Counted from the first letter of the stretch, positions 7,039-15,881 are shown. The stretch is DNA of 64,000 nt from UBA6054 sp963975575 (GCA_963975575.1 CAXBHL010000007.1:62001-126000); one strand, 5' to 3'. A program made the numbers and translations. The notes: generated by a model not told the origin, from the sequence alone.

Positions 7039-10000
7039 TTAGTCGTTGAGTTGCGTCATGAACTGGCGGGGGAGCAGGTTGCAGCCGCACTCGCCCGGGG
7101 CGGTGCCGTGCTCGATGTGTTCGCTGAGCGAGCGTTCGTAGGCCCTGGCCAGCAGCGACCGGCGGGTGGGCTTTTCTTCGCCCTCGGCCTCGGACTCGGC
7201 GGGCTCGGAATCGTCGTCGTCGGGCTTCTTGGGCTTGGGCTTGCCCTCGGCCATGATCAGGCCGACCAGGCGGGTCCGCTCGGCCTGCATGGCCTGGCGG
7301 TGGGCGGCTTCCTGCTCGGGGCTGAAGAGCTGACGCCCGTCCACGAAGGTCCGCTCGCAGCGGGTCATGGAGGAGAGCGGTTCGCCGGACCACACGGCCA
7401 GGTCCGCGTCCTTGCCGACCTCGATCGAGCCGACGCGGTCGGCGATGCCGAGCTGGATGGCGGGGTTCAAGGTCACGAAGTCGAGCGCGTCCTGGCGGGT
7501 CATCTCGATGCCGCTGGCGCGGGCGTACTTGTAGGCCTTGCCGGCCTCGGCGTTCATGCGCCGGGCGAGTTCGTCGGAGTCGGAGTTGAAGCTGGTGTTC
7601 AGGCCGGCCTCGAAGTTGATGGGGCCGGCGTAGGGGATGGCGTCCTGCACCTCGACCTTGTAGGCCCACCAGTCGGAGAAGATGGACGCGCCGATGGCGT
7701 GCTCCTTGACGACCTCGGCGACCTTGTAGGTCTCCAGCCCGTGCTGGAAGGTGCCGATGGTGAAGCCGAAGTCCTCGGCCACGCGGCAGAGCATCAGGAT
7801 CTCGTCCTGGCGGTAGCTGTGGCAGTGGACGAGGCGCTCCCCGGCGAGGATCTCGGCGAGGATTTCCAGCTCGAGGTCACGCGACAGGTCGGCGGCGTTG
7901 ACGGCCGGCTTGCTGGGCGCGTTGTTGCCGGGGTTGGTGGTGGAGAGGAACGAGCCGGAGCGCGAGGGGCTCGCGTCGGCCTTGAGGATGCCGCGGGCGA
8001 TGCCGTACTCGCGGGCCTTGGTGAAGCGGTCCCGCATGATGGTCTCGACGCCCAGGCGGGTCTGGGGGTAGCGGGTGGTGTTGCGGTCGCCCCAGTTGGA
8101 CTGCTTGACGTTCTCGCCCAGCGCGAACTTGATGCCGGGCTTGGCATCCTCGAAGAACATGTCCTCGGGGCGGAGGGCGCCCCAGCGGACCTTGACGGTC
8201 TGGGACTGGCCGCCGATGGGGTTGGCCGAGCCGTGGAGGAGCAGGGCGCTGGTCACGCCGCCGGCGAGCTGGCGGTACCAGTTGATATGGCCGGGGTCGA
8301 TCGAGTCGGCGATGCGGACCTCGCTGGTGACGGCCTGGCCGGACTCGTTGACACCGAGGCGGAACAGGCCGGTGTGCGAGTGCGCGTCGATCAGGCCGGG
8401 GGTGAGATGCTTGCCTTCGAGGTCGATGACCTCGCCGGCGATCTCGGGCACGGCGCCCGAGCCGAGCTGGGCGACTTTGCCGTCGCGGACGAGCACCCAG
8501 CCGTTCTCGATGATGCCGCGGTCGGACTGGGTCCAGACGGTGGCGTTGGTGAGCAGGTAGGTCCGCTGCTCGGGCATGGCGTCGACGGTGTAGGCGCCGA
8601 AGGGAGCGCCGACGGGCATGGCGGGGGGCGCCTTGGCCTCGGCGGTCTCGGGCTTCTTGGCTTTGTCCGCGTCGTCGGGTTCGCCCGCGTCGGCCTTCTC
8701 GCCGGCGGGGAAGTCGTCGGAGGGCACGGCCTTGGCGGGCTCCTCGGCGTCCGGCTCGGCGCGGCTCGCGGTCCATTCGTACACGGACTGGTCGGGCGCG
8801 ACGCCCGTGCCGCGGATCACGCCGTCGGGCCCGAGCACGCCGGAGAGCAGGTAGGAGCCGGTGCCCTGGTCGTCCTCGTCGTCGATCACGAAGGAGATGC
8901 GGTTGTCCTTGATGGCCACCTTGCGGGCCTTGGTCTCGGTGTCCTCTTCGATGCTGGTGACCTTGTTGCCGTCGATCTTCATGGTCAGCCGGAACTCGGT
9001 GCCGACGATGTTGACCGTCCAGCGGCCGTCGAGGGGCGTGGCCTTGGCGTCGTTGATCTTGTGGTGGCGCCCGTCGACCCACACGGAGAGGATCTGGGCC
9101 TTCTTGTCGCCCTTGGCGTCCGAGCCGTGGAAGAGCGGGGCGGAACTGATGACGAAGTTGGCGACCTTGCCCGCTTCGACGGTGCCCATGGTGTCGCTCA
9201 CGCCGAGCAGCTCGGCGGGGTTGGTGGTGAGCATGGCCAGGGCCTGCTCGGCGGTCAGGCCGGCGTCGATCGACTTGTTGAGGTTGGCGTGGAACTTCTG
9301 GCTGCGGGGCAGCTTGCTGCTGGTCAGGGAGACGGCGACGCCCTTGTCGGCCAGCCACTTGGCGTTGGCGGGGGCGGCCTCCCAGGACCTGAGGTCCTCG
9401 AGGCTCGTCGCGTCGGCCGCGCCCACGCTCCAGACGTCGGGCGTTGCGGGGAAGACCAGCGGGACGACCATCGGGCGTCCGGCCTCGGCGAGGGCGTCGA
9501 GGCGCTTGTACTCGGTGCCCGAGCCGACGAGCGCGACGTGCTGGTGGTCGAACTCGGAGGCGACCTTGTCGGCCAGCAGGGTTTCGAGTTCCCACGAGGT
9601 GTCGTAGACGATCATGGAGGACGGGTCGATCGCGTCGAGGCAGCTGGTGTCGGCGTGCTCGCCGGAGGCGGCGCGGTGCTCGGCGTCGATGAAGGTCTGG
9701 CGCATCATGGCGATGACGCCCATGTGGCTGGTGGGGTACGAGCCGGTGCGCCAGCCCGCGGTCTCGAAGCCGAGGTGCTGGGTGGCGCCGGCCTTGTAGA
9801 CGGGCGGCTTGCCGAGCGCGGGGTCGGAGAACGGCTCGGCGGCCGAGACGACCGCGCCGCGCCCGCGGAAGATCCCCGCGTCGGGCGCGATGCCCGCGGC
9901 GGTGAAGCCCATGGCCCGGAGCTTCTCGGCGTCCGAGGCGGGCAGGCCCGCGCCGGCGAGCGCGTCGCGCTGCGGGGTGATCAGGGGCGACCAGTGCGCA

Positions 10001-10323
10001 CCCGGGGCGTCGGAGTTGATGCCGGGTGCCGACACGGGGACGTACGCGTCGATGAAGCCGGCGTAGAGGTGGTGGCCTTCGGCGTTCCAGACCCGGGCGG
10101 TGCCCGGCTCGATGGTCTCGGCGATGCGGGCGATGCGCCCGTTCTCGACGAGGATGTCCATGACCTTCGGGGTCTGGCCCGGGGCGGCGTGGACGGTGGC
10201 GTTGTCGATCAGGTGGCGGGCGGGCGGGGCGGGCATGGGCCCGTTGGGGCGCGGGGCGAGCGGGTCGGCGGCATGGGCGAGCCCGGCGACGGCCGCGAGG
10301 GCGAGCATCGGCGTGATATTCAT
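7039..10323 (-). CDS. Secreted double-domain amidohydrolase
   Basis: This encodes 1094 residues. The ATG at 10323 is chosen for its AAGGAG and the signal peptide (MNITPMLALAAVAGLAHAAD) that follows; the frame is open upstream but without these marks. Two amidohydrolase domains lie in tandem. The N-terminal one (~25-480) has AGFIDAYVPV in place of the HxH motif. The C-terminal one (~640-1094) keeps PGLIDAHSHTG and further His residues in CHSYRQDE and TFQHGLET. A charged linker of ~60 residues (PDAEEPAKAVPSDD region) and a beta domain (~500-590) separate them. Only the second domain should bind metal. It forms an operon with the following amidohydrolase-like gene. Members of this group act on cyclic amides or dipeptides; the true substrate is unknown. 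Confidence 0.85.
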   Translation of the reverse strand: MNITPMLALAAVAGLAHAADPLAPRPNGPMPAPPARHLIDNATVHAAPGQTPKVMDILVENGRIARIAETIEPGTARVWNAEGHHLYAGFIDAYVPVSAPGINSDAPGAHWSPLITPQRDALAGAGLPASDAEKLRAMGFTAAGIAPDAGIFRGRGAVVSAAEPFSDPALGKPPVYKAGATQHLGFETAGWRTGSYPTSHMGVIAMMRQTFIDAEHRAASGEHADTSCLDAIDPSSMIVYDTSWELETLLADKVASEFDHQHVALVGSGTEYKRLDALAEAGRPMVVPLVFPATPDVWSVGAADATSLEDLRSWEAAPANAKWLADKGVAVSLTSSKLPRSQKFHANLNKSIDAGLTAEQALAMLTTNPAELLGVSDTMGTVEAGKVANFVISSAPLFHGSDAKGDKKAQILSVWVDGRHHKINDAKATPLDGRWTVNIVGTEFRLTMKIDGNKVTSIEEDTETKARKVAIKDNRISFVIDDEDDQGTGSYLLSGVLGPDGVIRGTGVAPDQSVYEWTASRAEPDAEEPAKAVPSDDFPAGEKADAGEPDDADKAKKPETAEAKAPPAMPVGAPFGAYTVDAMPEQRTYLLTNATVWTQSDRGIIENGWVLVRDGKVAQLGSGAVPEIAGEVIDLEGKHLTPGLIDAHSHTGLFRLGVNESGQAVTSEVRIADSIDPGHINWYRQLAGGVTSALLLHGSANPIGGQSQTVKVRWGALRPEDMFFEDAKPGIKFALGENVKQSNWGDRNTTRYPQTRLGVETIMRDRFTKAREYGIARGILKADASPSRSGSFLSTTNPGNNAPSKPAVNAADLSRDLELEILAEILAGERLVHCHSYRQDEILMLCRVAEDFGFTIGTFQHGLETYKVAEVVKEHAIGASIFSDWWAYKVEVQDAIPYAGPINFEAGLNTSFNSDSDELARRMNAEAGKAYKYARASGIEMTRQDALDFVTLNPAIQLGIADRVGSIEVGKDADLAVWSGEPLSSMTRCERTFVDGRQLFSPEQEAAHRQAMQAERTRLVGLIMAEGKPKPKKPDDDDSEPAESEAEGEEKPTRRSLLARAYERSLSEHIEHGTAPGECGCNLLPRQFMTQLND

Positions 10324-10406
10324 GGAACGAGACTCCTTGGAACGGTTGGAGGTGATGGTACCGAAAGCCGGGGGATTGGTGGCTGGGTGTGGGGCGTGTG
10401 TGCACG

Positions 10407-10433
10407 AAAAACCCCCGACGCGGGGCCGGGGGT
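10407..10433 (-). terminator. Terminator after the first PEP-CTERM gene
   Basis: On the minus strand a CCCCCG...CGGGGG hairpin is followed by TTTTT, 36 bp after the stop codon at 10469 and upstream of the double amidohydrolase gene. It separates the two transcripts. Confidence 0.75.
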
Positions 10434-10468
10434 GGTGATGAGGGCGGTTTGCCTCTGGGGCGTTCTGG

Positions 10469-11191
10469 TCAGCGCCGGCGGACGGCGCGGACGCCGGCGA
10501 GGGTGCCGAGCAGGCCGAGGCCGGCCCAGGCGGCCGGGGGCAGGGGGACGACATTGAGCGTGCCCTCGAGGCCGCCGAAGATGAAGTCGGGGTCCGAGGT
10601 GCTCGAGCCGGTGTCCAGATTGCGGACCGTGACAGACGTGAGGAGGTCGCCGACGCTGAGCCCGAAGTCGGTCAGGTCGAAGGCGATCTGGTTGACGTTC
10701 TCGACGCCGAGCCCCGAGAAGTTGAGGAACGTGGCGGTGCCGAGGCTGGCGTTGTAGAACGCGCCGCCGTTGAAGCTGATCTGCCAGCTGGTGCCTTCGA
10801 CGTCGACGCCCGAGCTCGAGCTGGTGATCTCGTAGAACACGAAGGTGTCGTTGGCTGGGCCGCCGACGGCGAGGTCGACCGCGAAGTTGAGGGTGAACCA
10901 GTCGGGGGTAGAGCGGTTGTTGAGCGAGAGCTGGTCGCCGGGGTCGCTGCCGAACTGGCCGGCGGCGAGTTCGCCGATGGTGTATCCGTCGACGCCGACG
11001 GCGTTGTCCCAGAGCTTGCCGTCGAAGGTGACCTGGCCGCCGTCGGCGTTGGTGCGGTAGTTGACGGACGCGCCGGCGAACTGGCCGAGGTCGAACGTGT
11101 AGCCGCCGATGGTGACCTCGCTCGCGGACGCGCCGGACACGATCCCGGCCGACGCGATGATCGCGCCGGCGACTGCCATCTGACTTTTCAT
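10469..11191 (-). CDS. PEP-CTERM-type secreted protein 1
   Basis: This encodes 240 residues. It has a signal peptide (MKSQMAVAGAIIASAGIVSG, cleavage near ASA-SE) and a beta-rich mature domain with Asp, Asn and Thr-rich strands. The C-terminal sorting tail is VVPLPPAAWAGLGLLGTLAG followed by VRAVRRR. That is the VPLPxA variant of PEP-CTERM: motif, membrane helix, basic end. Such proteins are processed by an exosortase and placed at or beyond the outer surface, often in the matrix. The start at 11191 is set by the signal peptide; a longer open frame upstream has none. It is the first of three similar genes; it shares its tail almost exactly with them but not its mature domain. Confidence 0.8.
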   Translation of the reverse strand: MKSQMAVAGAIIASAGIVSGASASEVTIGGYTFDLGQFAGASVNYRTNADGGQVTFDGKLWDNAVGVDGYTIGELAAGQFGSDPGDQLSLNNRSTPDWFTLNFAVDLAVGGPANDTFVFYEITSSSSGVDVEGTSWQISFNGGAFYNASLGTATFLNFSGLGVENVNQIAFDLTDFGLSVGDLLTSVTVRNLDTGSSTSDPDFIFGGLEGTLNVVPLPPAAWAGLGLLGTLAGVRAVRRR

Positions 11192-11375
11192 GCTGAGTCT
11201 CCCAACTCTTCGGGACGCCCCGCGCGGATCCCTGTACGTGGGGGTATCAGGCGGGCCGTTCACCGACCGGAATTTACCCGGTCTGTGGGGGGCAAACAAC
11301 CCTCCAGTTGTGCGCTTTGAGCTGTTTTTTTGAACATCACAGACCTGCGTGGCTTCCGCCGCGCCGGGGCACAAA

Positions 11376-11402
11376 GAAACCCCCTGCAGAGGGGGTTCTT
11401 TC
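11376..11402 (-). terminator. Terminator after the second PEP-CTERM gene
   Basis: Stem AACCCCC/GGGGGTT around a short loop, with T-rich flanks on both sides, 28 bp after the stop at 11430. It probably works on the minus strand. Confidence 0.7.
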
Positions 11403-11429
11403 ATGCGGCATTGTGAAACGTGGGATCGG

Positions 11430-12230
11430 TCAGCGGCGGCGGACGGCGCGGACGCCAGCCAGGGTGCCGAGCAGGCCGAGGCCGGCCCACGCGGCCGGGG
11501 GCAGCGGGACGATGTTGAGGGTCACGTTGTCGACGTGGATGCCGTTGGCGACGTCGATGTTGGTGAACCAGCCGTAGCGGTTGCCGCCGACGTTGACGTT
11601 GAGCACGTCGGTGCCGTCGTTGCGGGTCTCGGTGAAGAGGAGGGTGCCGAGGGCATCGCGGAGGTTGAGGTCGACCGCGAGGGTGCCGTCGCCGGCGTCG
11701 CGGAAGACGTGCTCGAGGGTGTACCAGCCGGAGGCGGTGACGGCGTGGAAGTTGCTCAGGGTGTCGAGGTCTTCGCGGGGGTTGAAGTTGGTGTTGTTGC
11801 TGCCGCCGACCAGGAGTTGGCCGGTGGAGGTGTCCTTGGCGACGTGGAAGATGAAGTCGCGCAGGTGGGTTCCGGACGTGTTGTTGGAGGCGACGGAGTA
11901 GTCGAAGCCCTCGCCCGCGGCCATGCCGGTGTCGAGGTAGACGTCGATGCTCGCGGTGTACCCGCCGGGCCAGGACGAGCGGCCGCCGTCGAAGAAGTGG
12001 TAGCCGCCGTAGGTGGTCTGGGTGGCGATGGCGTGGAAGCCGCCGGATGCGGAAGTGACGCCGCCCGTGCCGGAGGCGACGCGGGTCCAGGCGCCGTAGG
12101 AGCCGCCGCTGGCGGACATGCCGGCGGTGTCGGTCTCAAACCCCTGGTTGAAGACTTCGCCGGCGGAGGCGGCGGACACGATGGTGGCCGACGCGATCAC
12201 AACGCCGGCGAGAGCGGTCTTGGTTCTCAT
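11430..12230 (-). CDS. PEP-CTERM-type secreted protein 2 (jelly-roll-like)
   Basis: This encodes 266 residues. It has a signal peptide (MRTKTALAGVVIASATIVSA) and then a beta-sandwich style domain: FNQGFETDTAG start, WTRVASGTGG, YGGYHFFDGG, GGYTASIDVYLD, ending FTNIDVANGIHVDNVTLN. This pattern is common in secreted proteins of Phycisphaerae that resemble carbohydrate-binding or concanavalin-like folds. The C-terminus is IVPLPPAAWAGLGLLGTLAG + VRAVRRR, almost residue for residue the same tail as its neighbours. Start chosen by signal peptide. Its 5' leader shares motifs and spacing with that of the neighbour at 10469, so the genes may be co-regulated though separately terminated. Confidence 0.8.
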   Translation of the reverse strand: MRTKTALAGVVIASATIVSAASAGEVFNQGFETDTAGMSASGGSYGAWTRVASGTGGVTSASGGFHAIATQTTYGGYHFFDGGRSSWPGGYTASIDVYLDTGMAAGEGFDYSVASNNTSGTHLRDFIFHVAKDTSTGQLLVGGSNNTNFNPREDLDTLSNFHAVTASGWYTLEHVFRDAGDGTLAVDLNLRDALGTLLFTETRNDGTDVLNVNVGGNRYGWFTNIDVANGIHVDNVTLNIVPLPPAAWAGLGLLGTLAGVRAVRRR

Positions 12231-12411
12231 TCTGTTTCTCCCAATCTCTTCAGAACGTCCCGTCAGATCCCTGTGCGAGGGGGCACCCGATCGGGGTAAG
12301 TCATTCGAGCGTACTGGGTTGAGGGCGGGCTTCAAAGGGGTTTTTTGGGATGTTTGCCGATCGCCATATTGGGGTGATCTTGACCCCTTCGGATGGGGGG
12401 TTGAACGCGCG

Positions 12412-12438
12412 AAAAGACCCCCCGCAGCGCGGGGGGTC
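12412..12438 (-). terminator. Terminator after the third PEP-CTERM gene
   Basis: A 10-bp perfect stem GACCCCCCGC/GCGGGGGGTC with a 3-nt loop and TTTT follows on the minus strand, 32 bp after the stop codon at 12470. Confidence 0.85.
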
Positions 12439-12469
12439 TTGGGAAGGTTCTTCCGAGTTGGCTTGCCGA

Positions 12470-13246
12470 TCAGCGCCGGCGGATGGCGCGGACACCGACG
12501 AGGGTGCCGAGCAGGCCGAGGCCGGCGAAGGCGGCCGGGGGCAGGGGGACGACCTGGATGTTGATCGAGTTGCTGAGCAGCTCGTTGCCGATCGCGCCGC
12601 CGTTGTTCTCGAACACGGTCAGGCGGATGAGGTAGGTGCCGGCGGCGTTGGGGTTCCAGTCCTCGAGGGCGTTGCCGCTGGCGTCGAAGAAGTCGTAGTT
12701 CCAGGAGTTCTGGGCGACGTTGAAGTTGGAGATGAGGCCCTGGTACTGCGGGATGTTGCCCGAGGCGGCCTCGACACCGGCGCCGTTGCCGGTGGAGTTG
12801 TCGCCGATGGAGTGGTCGGCGTAGGGGAGGTTGATGAGGTCGAACGAGACGGCGTCGGCGGGGTTGGTGCCGTCGGCGTCGAGCTTGAACATCTGGAGGC
12901 TGTAGTAGAAGTCGTTGAGCTGGCTGCCGGTGCTGCCGGAGCCGCTGACGTCGGTGTTGATGGACCACTCGAAGTTCCAGAGCCCGCGGTTGGGGTTGGA
13001 GACGGGCGCGCCCTTGTCGAAGCGGTAGGTGTTGGACGAGCCGACTTGGTTGAAGGTGTTCTCGGGCTGGCCCAGCGAGTTGTAGCGGAGCTTGCCGCGG
13101 AGGCCGATCTCGATGTTCGAGCCGGTGGCGATGGTGAAGGAGCCGTTGGCGTTGCCGGAGCCGAAGATGACGTCGGGGTTGACGTTGTCGGCGAGGGCGA
13201 ACGATGCGGAGGCCGCGATGATCGCGGCGGCGGTCACTGTCTTCAT
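12470..13246 (-). CDS. PEP-CTERM-type secreted protein 3
   Basis: This encodes 258 residues with GGAGAG before the ATG at 13246. It has a signal peptide (MKTVTAAAIIAASASFALAD) and a beta-rich mature domain containing FGSGNANGSFTIATGSNIEI, WNFEWSINTDVSG, YYSLQMFKLDADGTNPADAV and a PKD-like WNPNAAGTYLIRLTVFEN strand. The tail is VVPLPPAAFAGLGLLGTLVG + VRAIRRR, the same sorting signal as the two genes downstream. The mature region resembles PEP-CTERM proteins annotated only as hypothetical. Surface or exopolymer location is expected from the tail. Confidence 0.8.
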   Translation of the reverse strand: MKTVTAAAIIAASASFALADNVNPDVIFGSGNANGSFTIATGSNIEIGLRGKLRYNSLGQPENTFNQVGSSNTYRFDKGAPVSNPNRGLWNFEWSINTDVSGSGSTGSQLNDFYYSLQMFKLDADGTNPADAVSFDLINLPYADHSIGDNSTGNGAGVEAASGNIPQYQGLISNFNVAQNSWNYDFFDASGNALEDWNPNAAGTYLIRLTVFENNGGAIGNELLSNSINIQVVPLPPAAFAGLGLLGTLVGVRAIRRR

Positions 13247-13486
13247 TTGTTCTCTCCAGAACACGAGGATGCCCCGTTCCGGTGCAGGGAAACAGGGTGT
13301 CGGCTGGGGTGGTGCGGCGTGCCGCGTCCGATGGTGTGATCGGACGCGATCCTGTGTGTACGATGAGGAAAGCACCCCTCCGACCGAAGGAGTCTAACCG
13401 GATCGGGGGGCGAATTCCGGACTAAATCGCAAACTGTGCGATTCGCCGACCATTCGGTTGGAGGGTTTGCGGGGGGCGGGCGGGCG

Positions 13487-13690
13487 TCAGGCGCGGCGAG
13501 ACTGGGAGCGGCTGAACGCGAGCAGGACGAGCAGGCCGGTGATCGCAACCGCTGTGGTGGGAAGGACTTGGCGTTGGCTGTAGGTTGATTCGGGCCGGCT
13601 GGAGGGGGCGTCGGTGGGCCAGGCCACGGCGGCGACCACGATCGCCGCGGCGGCGATGATGACGCTCTGGATGATCCTGTGGCGGCGCAT
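13487..13690 (-). CDS. Tiny membrane protein, hypothetical
   Basis: This encodes 67 residues. A hydrophobic segment at residues ~8-24 (VIIAAAAIVVAAVAW) and a second at ~44-59 (TTAVAITGLLVLLAFS) are followed by a basic end, SRSQSRRA. The second half looks like a minimal PEP-CTERM-like or membrane-anchor tail. There is no clear ribosome binding site and no homologue is recognised. The minus-strand orientation and the spacing upstream of the PEP-CTERM genes are consistent with a real gene, but it could be a chance frame. Confidence 0.4.
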   Translation of the reverse strand: MRRHRIIQSVIIAAAAIVVAAVAWPTDAPSSRPESTYSQRQVLPTTAVAITGLLVLLAFSRSQSRRA

Positions 13691-13986
13691 GTGTTTGGCT
13701 GTCCCCTGTGCGGCTCACCCGGAACATGGTGGTTCAGAGGGTGGGCTTCGTCTCCGATTATGGGGATTTTGTCCGGTAGATCAAGACTTTGGCGTCCCGA
13801 ATTCCGCGGATTCCGGTGTGTGGGTTGCGGGGGCTGGAATCGGGGGGATTGGCCTCACTGGTATGGGGCGTTTGCACCCCATGGCGTGGGGGCCCCGAGG
13901 GGGCGATGCGGCGGGCCGCGGGCCTACCGTGGGGGTCCGTGCGGCCCGGCGGTTGGGCTGGCGGTTCGTGGAAGGAGTTTCTTGAT

Positions 13987-15246
13987 ATGGCGGAACTGAT
14001 CCCCGGCAACGCGGTCATCGGGCAGTCGGGCGGGCCGACGGCGGTCATCAACGAGTCGCTGGTGGGGGTGGTCGAGGGGCTGCGGCTCTACGGGCAGGCG
14101 GGGGCGCCGGGATCGAAGATCAAGAAGATCCTGGGGATGCGCCACGGGGTCAGCGGGCTGACCACGGGCGACTTCCACGACCTGACGGACATTCATCACG
14201 ACCGGCTGCAGCTCTTGGCCAAGACGCCGTCGGCGGCGCTGGGGTCGACCAGGGACAAGCCGGACTCGGCGTACTGCGAGCGGATCTTCGAGGCGTGCAA
14301 GAAGCACGACATCCGGTACTTCTTTTACATCGGCGGGAACGACTCGAGCGACACCTGCCGGATCGTCAACGAGCTGTCGAACAGGGGCGGGTACGAGCTG
14401 CGGTGCTTCCACGTGCCCAAGACGGTGGACAACGACCTGGTCGAGAACGACCACACGCCGGGGTTCGCGTCGGCGGCGCGGTTCGTGGCCAAGGCGTGCA
14501 TGGCGGACTTCCTGGACAACATCTCGCTGCCGGGGATCAAGATCAACGTGATCATGGGGCGGCACGCGGGCTTCCTGACGGCGGCGAGTGCGCTGGCGCG
14601 GCGTGACGACCGGATGAAGCACGAGGGGCCGACGACGGACGGGCCGCAGCTGATCTACCTGCCCGAGGTGGCGTTCGACCTGGAGCGGTTCAGCCAGGAC
14701 GTGGCGGAGCTGTACGAGAAGAAGGGGCGGGTGCATATCGCGGTCTCCGAGGGCGTGTGCGACGCGCAGGGCCACGCGATCGCGGCCAAGCTGATCGAGG
14801 GCGGGCAGACGGACGCGCACGGGAACGTGCAACTGTCTGGGTCGGGTGCGTTGGGCGATGCGTTGTCCAACCATCTGAAGAAGGCGTTGACGCCGGCGGG
14901 CGGCAAGCCGCCGCGGGTGCGGGCGGACACGTTCGGGTACGTGCAGCGGTGCTTCCCGGACCAGTCGAGCGTGGACCAGCGCGAGGCGCGGGGGACGGGG
15001 CGGTTCGCGGCGAAGCTGGCGTCGAGCGGCGACCTGGACGGTTCGGTGACGATCAAAAGGGTGCACCCGGTGGGCAGCGGGCAGCCTTATGCGGCGCGGT
15101 ACGAGCGGGTGAACCTCGAGCAGATCGCGGCGAAGACGCGGCACATGCCGACGGAGTACATCGAGGGGCACTGCAACGTGTCGCGGCAGTTTCTGGATTA
15201 CTGCCGGCCGCTGGTGGGGGAGTTGCCGTTGTTTGATCGGTTGTGA
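13987..15246 (+). CDS. pfp: Pyrophosphate-dependent 6-phosphofructokinase
   Basis: This encodes 419 residues with GGAAGGAG before the ATG at 13987. It phosphorylates fructose 6-phosphate in glycolysis, or works in reverse. The phosphoryl-donor loop reads YIGGNDSSDT at residues ~114-123. ATP enzymes have GGDGS here; an Asp after GGN/GGD marks PPi users because it blocks ATP. PKTVDNDL (~150) and MGRHAGFLTA (~195) are the substrate-binding motifs. The N-terminal GQSGGPTAVIN is the usual first strand and loop. The size (~420) fits the PPi-using clade. The reaction is thus reversible and saves ATP. It stands alone, followed by a palindromic element. Confidence 0.87.
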   Translation: MAELIPGNAVIGQSGGPTAVINESLVGVVEGLRLYGQAGAPGSKIKKILGMRHGVSGLTTGDFHDLTDIHHDRLQLLAKTPSAALGSTRDKPDSAYCERIFEACKKHDIRYFFYIGGNDSSDTCRIVNELSNRGGYELRCFHVPKTVDNDLVENDHTPGFASAARFVAKACMADFLDNISLPGIKINVIMGRHAGFLTAASALARRDDRMKHEGPTTDGPQLIYLPEVAFDLERFSQDVAELYEKKGRVHIAVSEGVCDAQGHAIAAKLIEGGQTDAHGNVQLSGSGALGDALSNHLKKALTPAGGKPPRVRADTFGYVQRCFPDQSSVDQREARGTGRFAAKLASSGDLDGSVTIKRVHPVGSGQPYAARYERVNLEQIAAKTRHMPTEYIEGHCNVSRQFLDYCRPLVGELPLFDRL

Positions 15247-15277
15247 GAAGAGACGGAGAGACGGAGGGGGGAACGGT

Positions 15278-15356
15278 ACAAGCCGCGCACGGAGTAAGCG
15301 GGTTCCTTGGGCGCGGAGGGTGCTCGAAGAACCCGCTTACTTCGTGCGCGGCTTGT
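15278..15356. repeat. Long palindromic intergenic element, family A copy 1
   Basis: 79 bp with near-perfect ~30-bp arms (ACAAGCCGCGCAC... against ...GTGCGCGGCTTGT) around a ~19-bp centre. It sits between convergent genes. Four copies occur in the window; it can form a long hairpin on either strand and may also stop transcription. Confidence 0.85.
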
Positions 15357-15365
15357 TGACGAGGG

Positions 15366-15875
15366 CTAGAGCACGAAGTTGAAGATCGCGAAGAGGATGG
15401 GGCTGAGAAGGGGGGTCGCGGTCAGGAGCAGGACGGCGATCATGAAGTGACGCAGGGCGGGGCGGGTGATGGGCTGGGCGGGCCGCATGGCGTGCCATGC
15501 GCGGGAGGCGAACACGATGGCGGCGGTTCCGAGCACGATGTGGAAGCCCGTGCGGGTCAGGGTGTGGGCGTAGCTCGGAGCCAGTGCGTTGACTTCGAGG
15601 GCGATCCGGAGGATCACCACGAATGTGTAGATCGCGCTTGCGACGGCGAGCGTGTGGGTCAGAAGGATGACAACGCAGAGCATTCGGAGGTTGCGGCGGA
15701 CCGCGTCGGTGGCGATGGGGAACAGGTCGGAGAGTTGGAAGGGGTGGGTGCACTCGGGGCAACTTGCGGTCGTTCCGTCGCGGCGGTTGTAGTTGCAGGC
15801 GGGGCACGGGACGTCGCGGGCGCGGAGATAGAGCTTCGCGAGCTGGTCCGGGGTGGCGGGGGTTGGGTCCGGCAT
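15366..15875 (-). CDS. Zinc-ribbon membrane protein 1
   Basis: This encodes 169 residues. The N-terminus (PDPTPATPDQLAKLYL) leads to a four-Cys zinc ribbon, CPACNYNRRDGTTASCPEC (~residues 21-39). Four hydrophobic segments follow to the end (LCVVILLTHTLAVASAIYTF and others, last LLSPILFAIFNFVL). The function is unknown; the architecture of a cytoplasmic ribbon followed by a membrane bundle is frequent in planctomycetes. A TACACT box lies 6 nt before the ATG with no room for a ribosome binding site, so the mRNA is probably leaderless. It is a paralogue of the gene at 16041. Confidence 0.7.
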   Translation of the reverse strand: MPDPTPATPDQLAKLYLRARDVPCPACNYNRRDGTTASCPECTHPFQLSDLFPIATDAVRRNLRMLCVVILLTHTLAVASAIYTFVVILRIALEVNALAPSYAHTLTRTGFHIVLGTAAIVFASRAWHAMRPAQPITRPALRHFMIAVLLLTATPLLSPILFAIFNFVL

Positions 15876-15881
15876 GTTCGG

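Noticed and set aside
6397..10557. 1386-residue plus-strand open frame
   Set aside because: It lies antisense to the two amidohydrolase genes, with Gly/Val/Ala/Asp-rich low-complexity translation and no start signals; a GC-rich shadow.
13691..13986. Extra gene before pfp
   Set aside because: Frames are open upstream of 13987 but the GGAAGGAG site and the family start fix the gene there; the 296-bp gap shows nothing else convincing.
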